The translations under genes were made by a program, and so were the position numbers. Positions 34,773-45,778 of a stretch of 64,000 bases of DNA are shown here, piece after piece. Where the stretch lies: assembly GCA_047495785.1 (NCBI GenBank), contig JBLDXI010000007.1, positions 2,046,001 through 2,110,000 of the forward strand. Reading direction: 5' to 3'. The stretch's first letter is position 1; the number at the start of each line of letters is the position of its first letter. Origin of the DNA: Lepidodermella squamata. Its lineage: Eukaryota > Gastrotricha. The notes beneath the pieces are model-generated. The model was not told where the DNA came from. It was given only the letters and a program-made list of their open reading frames with translations, and ran no database searches.

Positions 34773-36258
34773 ATGGCTAGCAAACTCTTCTTCGTGGTAG
34801 CCTTCGTTGCCTCTGCTGCTACTATTGCTTCAGGTTAGCGTGAACCCTCTGAACAAATTGACTTGACTTATTTCTCTACTATATATAACAGGCCAAATCA
34901 GTCAATTCTTTCCATACGAGAAAATCCCCTTCGCCTGCAAAGGCGCTGTGCCAGCGGTTGTCTGGGCCGATATTCCAATGCTTGAAATTTGTTACATACG
35001 CGCTAAAGGTTCCGAGCATATGGGCTTCTCGTACGACCAAGCTAAAAAAACCTGCTACGGTTACCCGGACTGCGCAGGGATTGGCGGACCCACTACCCTT
35101 CCGACTTACAGAATGATACAATCGACTGCAACTCAGGGTGAGAGTAGATTCTTGCCTTAATACAATAAAATCGACTACACCTAAGATTTATCTTGCCTTG
35201 GCCTTAATTTTTGCAGAGCAACTGCGTCGTATAGACTAAGTTCAAAATTGGTTTCTTCTTCTTCTTGTCAAGGGAAGTAGTATTAATCGTACCAATTTAA
35301 AACGTTATGTCAGGATTTCCGTCTTACGCACGCGTCCATTGTTCCATTTGGAACCCACCGTACCTTGGTCAACACCTATGAGCCGAAGCCCCACATAGGT
35401 GTTTGATAAGAAAGATTGCAGGCCCGTCGCTTGGATGTGGTCGCTTTCGGACTTGGGTCGTAGCACGAACAAGGCCATATTAACCTGTGCTCAAGAGTTA
35501 GGTAGCTTTAGCCTTTTACGCTCACAATATTCGATAAAAAAATCAATTTTCGGCTCAAATTTTCTATACCTATTATTCAAAGCCCGTCACTAGAATCATT
35601 TTCATCGTCAGCTTCAACGTTTTGGGCCACGTTATTCGGGGTAAACTTCTTCGAATTGGTCAAGATTCAGATCTAATTTGTAGGGTAACACAATTAGGCT
35701 CAACTCGTGCGAACCGTGATTACCTCGAAACAGGCTGCATATCGCATAGCTTTCTGCTAGTGTTTTTATTTTTATTTCTCTACTATAACAGACCCAGCAC
35801 TCTATCCATACGAGAAAATCATCTTCGCCTGTAAAGGCTCTGTACCAGCGGCTGTCTTGGCCGATACTCCATCGTTTGACAGTTGTTTCGCGCGCGCTAA
35901 AGCCTTCCTGTTTATGGGCTTCTCGTACGACCAAGCTAAAAAAACCTGCTACGCTTACCCGGACTGCGCAGGGAATGACGAACGTGCTCTCCTTCCGACG
36001 TACAGACTGATACAATCGACTGCAGCCCAGGGTGAGAGCAGATTCTTGCCTTACAAAAAAATCGACTACCCCTGCAGAAGCAGGATACCCGCAAAACACT
36101 GGTTCGATACTCCGTCGATAGATACTTGTAAGATGCACGCTCAGACTCAAGAGTATAATGCCTTCGCGTACGACCAAACCGACAAAATCTGCTATGCATA
36201 CTTTGATTGCACGAGGATGTCTGGACCTGCTACCATGCCGACCTACTTGAGGGCATAA
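34773..36258 (+). CDS. Small secreted protein B, one signal exon and two alternative last exons
   Basis: Signal exon 34773-34833 encodes MASKLFFVVAFVASAAT-type sequence and ends in phase 1. It fits two different downstream exons. Exon 34892-35160 gives a 109-residue protein with one four-Cys domain. It stops at TAA 35158, exactly where gene C and exon 35792 continue into a second domain, and the following sequence still resembles that domain, so this exon is truncated. Exon 35792-36258 has its own acceptor (TCTACTATAACAG), the right phase and two full domains (GFSYDQAKKTCYAYPDC, AFAYDQTDKICYAYFDC), giving 175 residues. No second signal exon precedes it. Either alternative splicing or a partial tandem duplication explains this. 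AATAAA lies at 36357. Confidence 0.75.
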
Positions 36259-36356
36259 TCGCGAAGCAAGATTGGTTCTGCTGAGGAGAGGAAGAGGAGA
36301 AGAGGAGATGCCAGCAAGTTGAGAATAATACTAGAAGGGTGCCTGAAAATCGTTCG

Positions 36357-36362
36357 AATAAA
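36357..36362 (+). terminator. Poly(A) signal of secreted gene B
   Basis: CGTTCGAATAAA, identical context to gene C. The 3' UTR also shares GAGATGCCAGCAAGTT with genes A and C. Confidence 0.65.
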
Positions 36363-36702
36363 TACTATTTTGACGGTCTCGTGTGTTTTTGCTGCAACTT
36401 TTTTTTCATGAGTAATAATAAATAAAATTTAACTAGGGTTGACCTATTGGATTCGCCGCTGTTGAATACATGAAACGTACCAGGACGCGGCGCCTCGATT
36501 TTTAATAAGGTCCAAAGGTTGTTGTGGCTAAAAATAACCTCATTAGCAGCGATCGTTATTTTTCTTCTGCGACCAGCAAAAAATCTCATTCATGAAAATC
36601 ACGAAAATCACGCAAAGATCGGTTTTTTGCAGTGGCCTGAAGATCTCGATCTTGAAGAAAACGGCGGGGTCGCGAAAAGATCGGATATTTTGTTCGAAGT
36701 GC
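36363..36702 (+). other. Intergenic region after secreted gene B
   Basis: No gene, repeat or site is supportable in this stretch. Confidence 0.4.
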
Positions 36703-37141
36703 ACTTTCATACATAAATATGTATGACATTTTTAACTTTCATACATATTCTTTTTCATTAAATCGTGTTTTTTAGCCAAACTGTGATTAGGAATTGGGGT
36801 TAGGGGTTAGGTTTAGGTGCCAGGGTTCGGGTTCGGGTTAGGATTAGGTTTAGGGTTTGGTTAGGGTTCAGGGTTAAGGTTAGGGTTAAGGTAGTTCGAG
36901 TTTCGGGTTTTTCCGAAACTCGATTTTTGGGCCCTTGCGCTTCCCCAATAACCATTTTCATGCGGAAAAAATTGACTACGCTTTCGGAACACCGTTTTTC
37001 TTATACATAAACCGAGAACTTGTCATCTGGAATTTCCCTATTGTTTTCAGCTTGAATTTAATGAAAAAAAATACGTATGAAAGTTAATCTTGTCATACAT
37101 AAATATGTATGAAATATTAACTTTTAAATTGTATGAAAGTT
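36703..37141. mobile_element. Inverted-repeat element with telomere-like core
   Basis: The left end CATACATAAATATGTATGAC then TAACTTTCAT (from 36705) is matched in inverse orientation at about 37076-37118. Between them, 36795-36895 holds degenerate TTAGGG/TTAGGTTT/GGGTTCGGG repeats. No coding frame is present. A small MITE-like element carrying decayed interstitial telomere repeats is the simplest reading. Confidence 0.55.
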
Positions 37142-38216
37142 GGCACCCTATTTCGTTTCAATTAGAAATTTTATTACCGATGGCAATTTTATTTTTTAAT
37201 AAAATAAAAAATTTGTCATCGAAAGTCGAAAGTAATTATTAAGCACATTTATGCTAAACACGCCACGTGATTTTTTTACGCAAACTCGGATAACGGGAGC
37301 TTCGAAGCCGCTGCGTCCTGGTACGTCTCATGATATTTTTCGCTCAATTGCCTATGAGCGACGTCAATAGAAACCTGTATTGGCACTAGTTTGAACATTT
37401 TAAACCAAACTGAGTGCATCTTGCTGGCACCCATCGAGTCGAATGGCATAAATTCCTGATTGAGTATACACATAAAGCATCCGACCGCGTGATTTGCGCG
37501 CTCACCTGTGTTACGTAATTAACGCGGCCGTTTTCGCAATTGAGGAGCTCGGAGGGCTATCTAAAACTGTGCCAAACTTTTAGTCCGGAAAATTCGGAAA
37601 GCATGAGAATTTAAGGAGAAAAGTCGCAGTTTGAGTATATACGTTCCTTGGCCTTGGAGAGTTAAATCTGCTCACAAATGTTATCTCGCTTTACTATGAA
37701 CTTTGACCCCAATCTGAATATTCACACCGAGCTGTCCGAAGCTTACCCCAGTTTTTCCGAAATTAGCCGAGTCAGTTACCAGTGGAAACCTGTGCAGGAT
37801 AACGTATATTTTTACGGTGATTAAAACTAGGATATGCAGTTTTCAATGCGCATCTTTTGGCGCAAAGCGCGTCAAAATAATTCGCTCTCACCTTAATAAA
37901 CGAAGCCGGAAAGCACGTTTTTGTCCGAAATAAAACTGTTACAGTATAGGACAAAATTTTACTATGCGCATTAAGGAATGTTTATTCTCTGTCAGCTGCC
38001 TTCCGCGGTATGATCAAAGCACTGAGGGTTTCGAGGTTTGATAGGCTATTGTATTTGCTTTCACAGTAGAAAATTCCTGCTAATATGCGTCAATTAAAAG
38101 TATCGACATTCTTCGCGGGAATATTACTTGAGCAAACTATAAGACCAGTTAAATAGTGTCCGAAATTACTCCGTCCGAAATAAGACCAGTCTGCGGTATA
38201 ACTTGAGCAAACTTTT
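37142..38216 (+). other. Intergenic region
   Basis: No gene supportable. A minus-strand frame at 37276-37473 is open for 65 codons but has no recognisable motif. Confidence 0.5.
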
Positions 38217-38255
38217 GACTCGCGCCGCGCGCAAGCAGCTGATAGAAAATAGGAA
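38217..38255 (+). promoter_or_regulatory. Conserved promoter block of secreted gene C
   Basis: ACTCGCGCCGCGCGCAAGCA then GCTGATAGAAAATAGGAAGAAACTG, about 85-120 bases before the ATG. It is the third copy of the block with the E-box/GATA core. Confidence 0.6.
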
Positions 38256-38339
38256 GAAACTGAACGCCGACTTCGTGAGTTCATTTCATTTTTATTATAT
38301 CTTCATTCAGTTGAATATTTTTCTTTTTTTTCTCAACAA

Positions 38340-38948
38340 ATGGCTAGCAAGCTCTTTTTCGTGATAGCCTTCGTTGCGTCTGCTGCTGCTACTGCTGTTG
38401 CTTCGGGTTAGTGTTAAGCCTCTGATCATAAGGATTTGACTTATTTCTCTACTATAACAGGGGAAACCGATGACAGATTCTCGCCTTACATACAAATCAA
38501 CTACACCTGCTTTAGCCCTGAATCGCCAAGTGTCTGGACCAATACATCTATTGACGCTTGCAAGGAGCGCGCCCATCTCTACTCGTATGCGAGCTTCGCG
38601 TACGACCAAGCTACAAAAATCTGTTACGCTTACAGGGACTGCTTAGAGAAGAGCAGAACTGCTACCATTCCGACATACAGATGGATGCTAGCATATAAAA
38701 GCGGGGGTTTATTTGGGAATAGATTCGCGCCTTACACACTAATCGACTTCAAGTGCAGAAGCTCTGGACCGCCAATTGTCTGGGACTATATACCGATCAT
38801 GTATTGTAAGGGTCGCGCTCAAGACGAAAAATATTATGGCTTCGCGTACGACGAAGCTAAAAAAACCTGTTACTTGTACAAGAGCTGCGGGGCAAGTGCC
38901 GGACCTGCTACCCTGCCGACCTACCGGTGGGTCCTCCTAACAGAGTGA
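38340..38948 (+). CDS. Small secreted protein C, two four-Cys domains
   Basis: Exons 38340-38406 and 38461-38948 join in phase 1 to 184 residues. Exon 1 is the signal peptide, starting MASKLFFVIAFVASAAA. Exon 2 has two domains with SFAYDQATKICYAYRDC and GFAYDEAKKTCYLYKSC; both end in the (P)T(Y)RW motif. The intron is 54 bp and retains the TATTTCTCTACTATAACAG acceptor region shared with gene B. Secreted, function unknown; expression is likely shared with A and B through the common promoter block. Confidence 0.87.
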
Positions 38949-39377
38949 AGCTAGATTGGTTCTGCTGAGGAGAGGAAAAGGAGAGAAATGCCAGCAAATT
39001 AAGAATATTGCTTTGGTGGAGGGTCTAAATGCGTTCGAATAAACAAAAAATTCCGCATAAATACTTTTGGCCTCCGCGTTTTTCACTGCCCATTTGACCT
39101 TTTGACATTCAACTTTTTTATTCATTTGTTGATCATTATAAGTGAACTGAAGTTGACCGATTTGATTATCGCTGCTCTTGACTATCTAGGTTAAAAACGT
39201 GCTCTGGTAACGCGGTCACTTTTCTGGCACACCCCGCCCTTGTGGCGATCGACCCATTGTCTTATCACAGAGGGTGCAAAGTACAGCGAGATAACGCGAT
39301 GCGTCACCATTCCGTTTTTTCACGCACACATCCATCCCAATAATATTATCATACCACTTGAAGCTAATAATTTTACT
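38949..39377 (+). other. Gap between secreted gene C and GULO
   Basis: Contains the 3' UTR of gene C and the upstream region of GULO. An in-frame extension back to 39240 exists upstream of the GULO start used here. Confidence 0.4.
39038..39043 (+). terminator. Poly(A) signal of secreted gene C
   Basis: GCGTTCGAATAAA, 90 bases after the stop, identical in context to gene B. Confidence 0.6.
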
Positions 39378-40984
39378 ATGTTGAAAACAAACTGGTCAAA
39401 GACATTTGCCTGCTCTCCCTCGCAGTACTTGCAGCCGGAAAGCAAAGATGCAGTCGTTAAGGTGGATTTTTTTATTCATTTTTTTCATAATATCCCGCGT
39501 TTTTTTTCAAGATCGTCCAAGACGTGTGCCGAGCAAAGAAAAAGCTCAGAGTTGTCGGATCTGGCCATTCGCCCTCCGACTTATACTGTACCGATAGCGT
39601 CATGGTCAGCCTTAATAAGCTGAACAGAGTTATAAGCGTAGATCAGGACCGGTGGCTGGTCACAATGGAAGCCGGCATAACTATCGAAGATTTGAACTCG
39701 ATTCTATCAGAAAAATACAACCTAGCAATTTCGTCGCTTGGATCAATTTCAGAGCAGACAATAGGCGGTGCAATAGCCACTGCAACACATGGAACTGGCA
39801 AAAATTTCGGATCTTTTTCCTCGATGGTTTTTATTAATTTTGTTAACCTCGAAAATAGTGAAATTTGCTAAAATTTCAGATTGAGGAACTTGAAATTATT
39901 TGCCCTCACGATAGCCCGGAAAATGTGCAAATTCATCGGTGTTCGATGGACCATAACCAGGAGCTATTCCTCGCCGCCGTTTGTTCCCTCGGCTGCCTGG
40001 GCGTTATAACGCAAGTCACCCTTAAAGTCGAACCCCTGTTCCGACTCGCCTACATCGAAGAGCCTGGATCGATGCGGGAAACTATTAAAAACCTCGACCA
40101 AATCATCGATTCAGCCGACCATGTCCGGCTGTGTTGGTTCCCTAATACGGATAACGTGTCTATCATACGAAATTACCGGGTCAAATCAACCGCCGCGCCG
40201 ACTGAAAAAGCTGACCCTGATTTGTTATCTCGACTGAACAACTATTTCTGGGACAGAGTAATTGGCTTTTATCTACTCGAGTTTGTACTGCTTTTCGCGG
40301 TCTACTTCCCATTTATTGTCCCTTACGTGAATCAACTGTTTTTCACGTTGTTGTTCAGCAAAAGGAAAGTTAAGGAGGATATTTCCTACAAAGTATTCAA
40401 TTACGATTGCTTATTCAAGCAACACGTATCCGAATGGGCGATACCTAGGTAAAATTTGAAAAATTAGAAATATGTTTAAAATTAAATTATTTTAGGTCTA
40501 AAGCTGCCATTGCCTTGACAGAGTTGGAGAAAATTTGCTCGAGCCCAGGTGTGAGGGCTCATTTTCCAGTCGAAATTCGATTTATCGGGCCTGATGGTCC
40601 TGTCTATCTGTCACCTGCTTCTGGTTATCAAGAGGTCTGCTACATCAACATTTTGATGTTTCGACCTTACGGCATTGAACCTCCCTTACGAGAGGAATAT
40701 TGGCAAAAATACGAATCTATGATGTACTCTCTGGGTGGCCGGCCTCATTGGGCTAAAGTAATCGAAAAATTTGATTTAAATTCAAATAAATTTTTTAATT
40801 TTTGCAGTATTTCAAACTGACTCCGGATGAGCTTCGAAGCCTTTACCCGCATTGGGACAAATTTCTGGCGATTCGATCGAAAGTGGACCCTCTAGGACTT
40901 TTCGTCAACGAATGTATCGAACGACATGTCACTGGAAAGCCGGAAACCATCGATCAAAAATTATTCATCAAATACAAAATTTGA
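39378..40984 (+). CDS. GULO: L-gulonolactone oxidase (vitamin C synthesis)
   Basis: Five exons, 39378-39461, 39512-39826, 39880-40448, 40496-40757 and 40808-40984, all in phase, give 468 residues (the rat enzyme has 440). The enzyme oxidises L-gulono-1,4-lactone to the precursor of ascorbate in the ER membrane. NWSKTFACSP near the start, then VVGSGHSPSD with His47, is the site where FAD is covalently bound in animal GULO. ATATHGTG completes the FAD fold. The ALO C-terminal region contains NTDNVSII, then an FWDRVIGFYLLEFVLL hydrophobic stretch, FKQHVSEWAIPR and GGRPHWAK. The last exon gives the typical DPLG.F.N end. Introns are 46-53 bp. All key motifs are intact, so the gene is probably active. 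A longer N-terminus from 39240 cannot be excluded. Confidence 0.93.
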
Positions 40985-41782
40985 ACTCAAAAATGGATTT
41001 TTCATATATTTGGCGTTCGAAACATAGAGCAATAAAAATCTGTGCGATTTTGGCCTGTTTCTTCGATTTTCTATTTTTGGCAAACGCTTGTTAACCGTTT
41101 AAGCGGTATCAGATTTTCCATCTCCTTTATTTCGGGTTGTTTGTTTAGCCAACCCCAAGTATTTGGAGCCGATTTATGCCGCCGAAAAAGAGAAGCCGCG
41201 CAGTTAATAAAACAGCTAAATATACCGTATATCAATATTTACCCAACATTTGATATGTACCATATTACATGCGCGTGTGATAAAATCCATTGTAATGCCG
41301 AGCCCGAGCATGGCTGCTAATACCTTGACGATATGTCGCAGTCAATAACGAAATCCAGAGCTATATAAATTTCTGCTCCCTTATTTAATTTGTATCCATC
41401 GGGGTTAAATATTGTGTCGGCTAATAATTATTCAAGAGTAATCGAAGTAATATTTACTACCCGTCATACCCCAGTGAAGATTGAGCTGGCAAAAAATAAT
41501 TGATAGGATTGGCTCTCTATTAGCTGTATCGAAAGTTGGACAGCGTGCTAAACATTCATCGACAAGTGCAAAAATCTTGGAACGCGCTATATTAGCAAAA
41601 ACAGTATTTTTCCCAGTTATATTCATCGATTAAATCAGCCACGCTCTAGAAAATCCGCGCTCGGGGTGATTTTGCGGCTCTGCGTTATTATGATGCGGAT
41701 TATCCGGCGAAATTGAGGCTCGCAGGTGTTCAATTTTTAGCTACAACGACTAATTATTCGAATTTATTTACGGCATGGTTGC
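40985..41782 (+). other. Gap between GULO and the fucosyltransferase
   Basis: A frame at 41042-41320 ends in a Cys-rich tail (CACDKIHCNAEPEHGC) but has no family motif; I do not call it. The remainder is AT-rich. Confidence 0.4.
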
Positions 41783-43387
41783 TTGACATCACCTCCTGAA
41801 AAACTGATTTTTTGTATGGCCAGGCGAAGACGAGTGTTTTACTTTGCAATTTTCGCAACAGCAATTTCACTCCAGCTGTTCATCTACGTACAATACTCGA
41901 ATCGAACCGATACTGAAATCAGAAATCGCTACTTATCACACCGGCCAAAGCCAACAGCGCGTGACGCGTTCGAAAAATGCGTCCACCTTAATTATGGCGC
42001 GCAATCGTCGCGAGGTCGTGATTTTTTGAAATCACCCATCCTCATCGGAGGCGCTGATGTAGATGACGTCAAAGAGATCGACTGTGCTGTCGGGTGTTTC
42101 CACTACCCGTCTAGCGCCCTAACTTCACCCCAGCAGAGGCGTCACGCTTCAGCGAATTTTTCGCGTTTTTTCGTCACTAAATTCGACGCGTCATTTGTCG
42201 AGCTTCACTTACTCTCGGAGAAATTCAACCATGACCGGCAGATCAGAGGATTCTCCGTCATTCGATCTATGGAATCGCCGGCCTACTTCCCGAATACTGA
42301 GCTGAATTATGCGAAATCACTGGTTGATATTGTCATGACAACTCGCCTCGACAGCGACGTACCAGTGCCGTATTACTCTTGGGTTTTACACGATTTTATG
42401 AAACCTGTCCGGCCGAAATACGAGACGCTGTACCCACTCGCTACAGCTTTCATTTCAAATTGCCACGCGCAAAATTTTCGCCTGGAGGCGGCTCTTGATT
42501 TTCGTAGAATCGACGCAAATCTCGCTGATTTTTACGGCTCGTGTTTCTCAGAACCGAAAATCTACCCGAATAACGGCTCGAAGGAGGAAATAATCGGCCG
42601 ATACAAATTCCATTTCGCCTTTGAAAATTCGAATGAGTTGGATTACGTTACGGAAAAATTCTATCAAAGCCTGGTTGAAGGCACTGTCCCAATAGTGATA
42701 GGCGCTCCGAATATTCGCGACTATGAACCGAGTGAAAATTCGATAATTCACCTCAAATCACTGGACGAGGTCGATCAGGTCGCTCAAATCATGCGAGATT
42801 TAGCTGAAAATGACGAGGCATATTCGAACATGTTACTATGGAAGGAAAAAGGGCCGTCGAAAAAATTTCTAGCCCTAATCGATCTAGCTATTGTCCACTC
42901 AAGTTGCCGGCTTTGTATTCACGTTGCTGATCGGATTCGAAGCCAGGAATTGCAAAATGATAAATGCTATTGCTCAATTGACAAAGAGGCCGTGGGCCTG
43001 GAGAAAAACTTAATCTCGCCTGTGGCTGATCTTGTGAAATTTCACGTTCGTGAGCGAGGATTATTTCATTACTTGGAAATTTATTCTACAAAACCTCTGA
43101 ATAGTCTTAATATACTTTTTGAACTCATAATTGAATCTTTCAAATCATCGACCCCGGACGGCTATTGGCCAATATGGACGAGAGAGCGGGATGAAATTGG
43201 AAGGCGGCCTAGCTACCACGCTTATTACCGCCAGAATCCTCCCGCGCTGAAAATGTACCGTCTCTACGAAGTGGGAACAACACAACGCGCCGCGTTATAC
43301 GGCAACGGCGCTATTGATTCGGACGAAAAAGTTGTGAAATTATTTCAATCAAAAACCTGCCTGTACCTCGAAGTGATTTTTGTCTGA
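41783..43387 (+). CDS. GT10 alpha-1,3-fucosyltransferase, FUT10/11-like
   Basis: An intronless 534-residue type II Golgi/ER membrane protein. A short cytoplasmic tail with ARRRR precedes the anchor VFYFAIFATAISLQLFIYV (about residues 18-36). The catalytic GT10 signature lies near residues 273-312: YKFHFAFENSNELDYVTEK, then FYQSLVEGTVPIVIGAPN, followed by DYEPSENSII. These residues bind GDP-fucose. The length and the long C-terminal extension after the catalytic core (CRLCIHVADR onward) fit the FUT10/FUT11 branch, described as protein O-fucosyltransferases, better than Lewis-type enzymes; this assignment is inference. The start could also be the Met at 41816. It lies 800 bp after GULO on the same strand. 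Confidence 0.88.
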   Translation: MTSPPEKLIFCMARRRRVFYFAIFATAISLQLFIYVQYSNRTDTEIRNRYLSHRPKPTARDAFEKCVHLNYGAQSSRGRDFLKSPILIGGADVDDVKEIDCAVGCFHYPSSALTSPQQRRHASANFSRFFVTKFDASFVELHLLSEKFNHDRQIRGFSVIRSMESPAYFPNTELNYAKSLVDIVMTTRLDSDVPVPYYSWVLHDFMKPVRPKYETLYPLATAFISNCHAQNFRLEAALDFRRIDANLADFYGSCFSEPKIYPNNGSKEEIIGRYKFHFAFENSNELDYVTEKFYQSLVEGTVPIVIGAPNIRDYEPSENSIIHLKSLDEVDQVAQIMRDLAENDEAYSNMLLWKEKGPSKKFLALIDLAIVHSSCRLCIHVADRIRSQELQNDKCYCSIDKEAVGLEKNLISPVADLVKFHVRERGLFHYLEIYSTKPLNSLNILFELIIESFKSSTPDGYWPIWTRERDEIGRRPSYHAYYRQNPPALKMYRLYEVGTTQRAALYGNGAIDSDEKVVKLFQSKTCLYLEVIFV

Positions 43388-43485
43388 AAAGAAGTGCAAT
43401 TAAATTTTTGAAATATTTTCAGTAATCATCTTTCAGCCTTGTATATTTATTGCTAATATAACTTAGAGAAAGCTGCGCCGCAATT

Positions 43486-45778
43486 TCATCGGTAATTTTG
43501 AGAAGATTTTTTCATCGGAGTTGATTGGCACGAGGAAGAATAGGACATTGATGAGTCATCGTCATTTAATCGGCTTGATAGCGAGCCTCTCGGAATGTGC
43601 TGGCGATTGTGTTGGGAGGGTGTAGTCACGGCTAGTTGAATCTCATTCGGCTGCTTGCCATTAACGACGATATCGGTCATGAAGCGAATGTACATGATCG
43701 CAAGGCGGAGAGTTTCGATGCGTGACAATTTTCCTGAAAAATAACGAATAATTTTCTAAAATCGTAAATTCTAAAAAAATCGTAAATCAGGCAAATATAT
43801 TTAGATTTTATTTTCCTTTAGAAACCCATGCCTTTCATCAAATTCGCGCTTTAAAATTTCAAATATTATTTTAAATATTTTTTAAGTTTAGCTGAAACTT
43901 ACGTTCGTAGGCAAAAGTTGGCACTCGAGACCGCAAGATGTTGAAGGATTCATTCAGATTCATCATTCGCTTCCTCTCCCTAACATTAGCCGCTCGACGC
44001 TGTTCCATGGTAGCTATACGCCGCCGGTGTTGCGAATGAGGCTTCGAGCTGTTTCTACCGCTACTCTCCGACTTATCATCATCATCATCAGCCAGCTCTG
44101 AATTCGCCAAACTAGCTGTAGCCGATTGAGTTGGTTTAGGCTTCGAATCCGGAGGGTTGGTTTTTGCTGATTTTGACCTAGGAGCTCGAGATGACACGAC
44201 ACCCCCTCCCCTCTTTCGGGTGGCCGCCGTCACGGTTGGCTGGTTTTTGACACCCTTCCCTTTGGTTGTAGGAAGATCCGATCTTACGCCCATCGCATTA
44301 CCAGTTGTTGTATCCGCAGCTGAACCCTACGAAAAAACTCGCGATATTTAATTTAATGTTTTTATTCCGAAAATTAGGTACCTGATAGAAATTCGTTGCG
44401 CCTGAGAAGTTTGGATATTGATAGCTCGGGTATTGATATTGGCCACCCTGGTCGTAGTAGTAATTAGGCGGCTGCAGATCGATGGCGCTTGGTGTCGGGT
44501 AATTGACGTTATTATACCCGGAGTAAGGCTGCTGATAGCCACTATAAGCATTAGGCGCCTGGTCGAACGTGAAGCCAAGCGGCGAGAGTGGCGACGGCGC
44601 CACGTGCGGCGTAGCCAAATTCGCCGACTGCACCTGTTGGTTGTAGTAGTAGTTGTAGTAGTATTGATAGTAACTTTGATCGTTCGGCGGTGGTGGCGGC
44701 GGCATCAAGGCGGGTGCTGAGCTTGATGCTGATGCATGCTGAGTTTGAGGAAGGGCGATATTGCCAGGTAATGGGCGGTGAGTTAGCCCGATGTGGGACA
44801 ACTGCGGCGGTAAGGCTTCGTCCTCCGACTCATCTTCATCTTCTTCGTCCTCGCTGCTTTCATCTTCACTGGCTAAATTGAACAAATCAAATGAAAATTT
44901 GAAAACAATTACGTTAAAAAGCTGCCAAAAATAGGACTAATAGTTGAACGAACCAAAGTTCGATATTCCATGCTCAAAATACAGCATGTCCCATAAGAAA
45001 ATGCACGGAAAAGGGTTCAGAAACAAACAATCAGAGACGAAGTCACATCTTGGACAGAAAATATTTTAAAAAATTAAAAAAATTAACGAGAATTTTATTT
45101 CACTTTTTAATGGGATTATAAATGTCCGGAGAAATTTACCGGGTTCAACCGGGTAAAATACCGAAATTTACTGAACCAGTAACCATGGGGTTTTCCGAGT
45201 TTTTCCGTAATTTTTTTTATTATTCGGCTAAATCGTAGATAAAAGATTGGATTTCTCTCGGTAGGTTTAATTTAGGAGAATAATTTGAATTTCTTAAAGT
45301 TGCGAAATAAAGAAAAAGCTGCGCAACTTTTGGGACACGCTGCAACTTAATTTTGAAATTGTTTGACATAATTTGAAAAAAAAATAATTCAATCAATTAT
45401 TTATGGTGATGCAAAAAGTGTTTCAGAACGATTGATATCAAAATTAATAAATTCAGCAATCATCTCACCGATTTTCTCGCATGCACCCGCATTTGGCAAA
45501 CTTGTTTCTCGAGCAGGTGATGCTTCAGCGGGTGGAGCAGGAACTGATGCAGCAACTGTTGCCGATGCCGGCGGCGGCGGCTGCGATGATGCCAGCAATA
45601 ACGGCTGGCGCTGGTCATCGCGCGGCCCGGCATCTGCCGGCGTGTGATTATTATTATGCTTACTTCCACTCGCCGCGGCAACAGGTTGAACGGTGACAGC
45701 CGTTGCCTGCTTGCTTTGATCTGCTTCAAGCCGCCGCGACAACACCATCTCGCCATCTTGCGCCAGAGTCATCGCCAT
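43486..45778 (-). CDS. FERD3L: bHLH transcription factor, FERD3L/FER3-like
   Basis: Minus-strand exons 45778-45469, 44872-44382, 44326-43903 and 43733-43486 join in phase to 490 residues. The N-terminus is low complexity ([10 protein letters not shown]). Exon 2 has an acidic run ([18 protein letters not shown]) and a Tyr/Asn/Gln/Pro-rich segment, typical of activation regions. Exon 3 begins the bHLH: basic region [18 protein letters not shown] with the E-box-contact Glu and Arg, helix 1 [14 protein letters not shown] and FAYER. Exon 4 completes helix 2, [17 protein letters not shown]. The intron splits the loop after FAYE. RRRIAT, RERKRM.NLNE and PTFAYE(K/R) are diagnostic of the FER3/PTF1A group. 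The protein is much longer than vertebrate FERD3L because of the N-terminal half. Confidence 0.9.
44930..45215 (+). repeat. Dispersed repeat, copy in intron 1 of the bHLH gene
   Basis: CATGTCCCATAAG near 44993 and CCGGGTAAAATACCGAAA then GTAACCAT-GGGTTTTTCCG near 45150-45200 recur in the same order at 46480-46690. Confidence 0.5.

Noticed and set aside
36790-36900. A chromosome end at the telomere-like tract
   Set aside because: The tract is short, degenerate and flanked on both sides by unique genes, so it is internal.
37276-37473. Minus-strand 65-codon frame as a gene or transposase piece
   Set aside because: No recognisable motif and no neighbouring exons.
41042-41320. Small Cys-rich protein after GULO
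   Set aside because: No start context, no signal peptide and no family motif; probably 3' flank.
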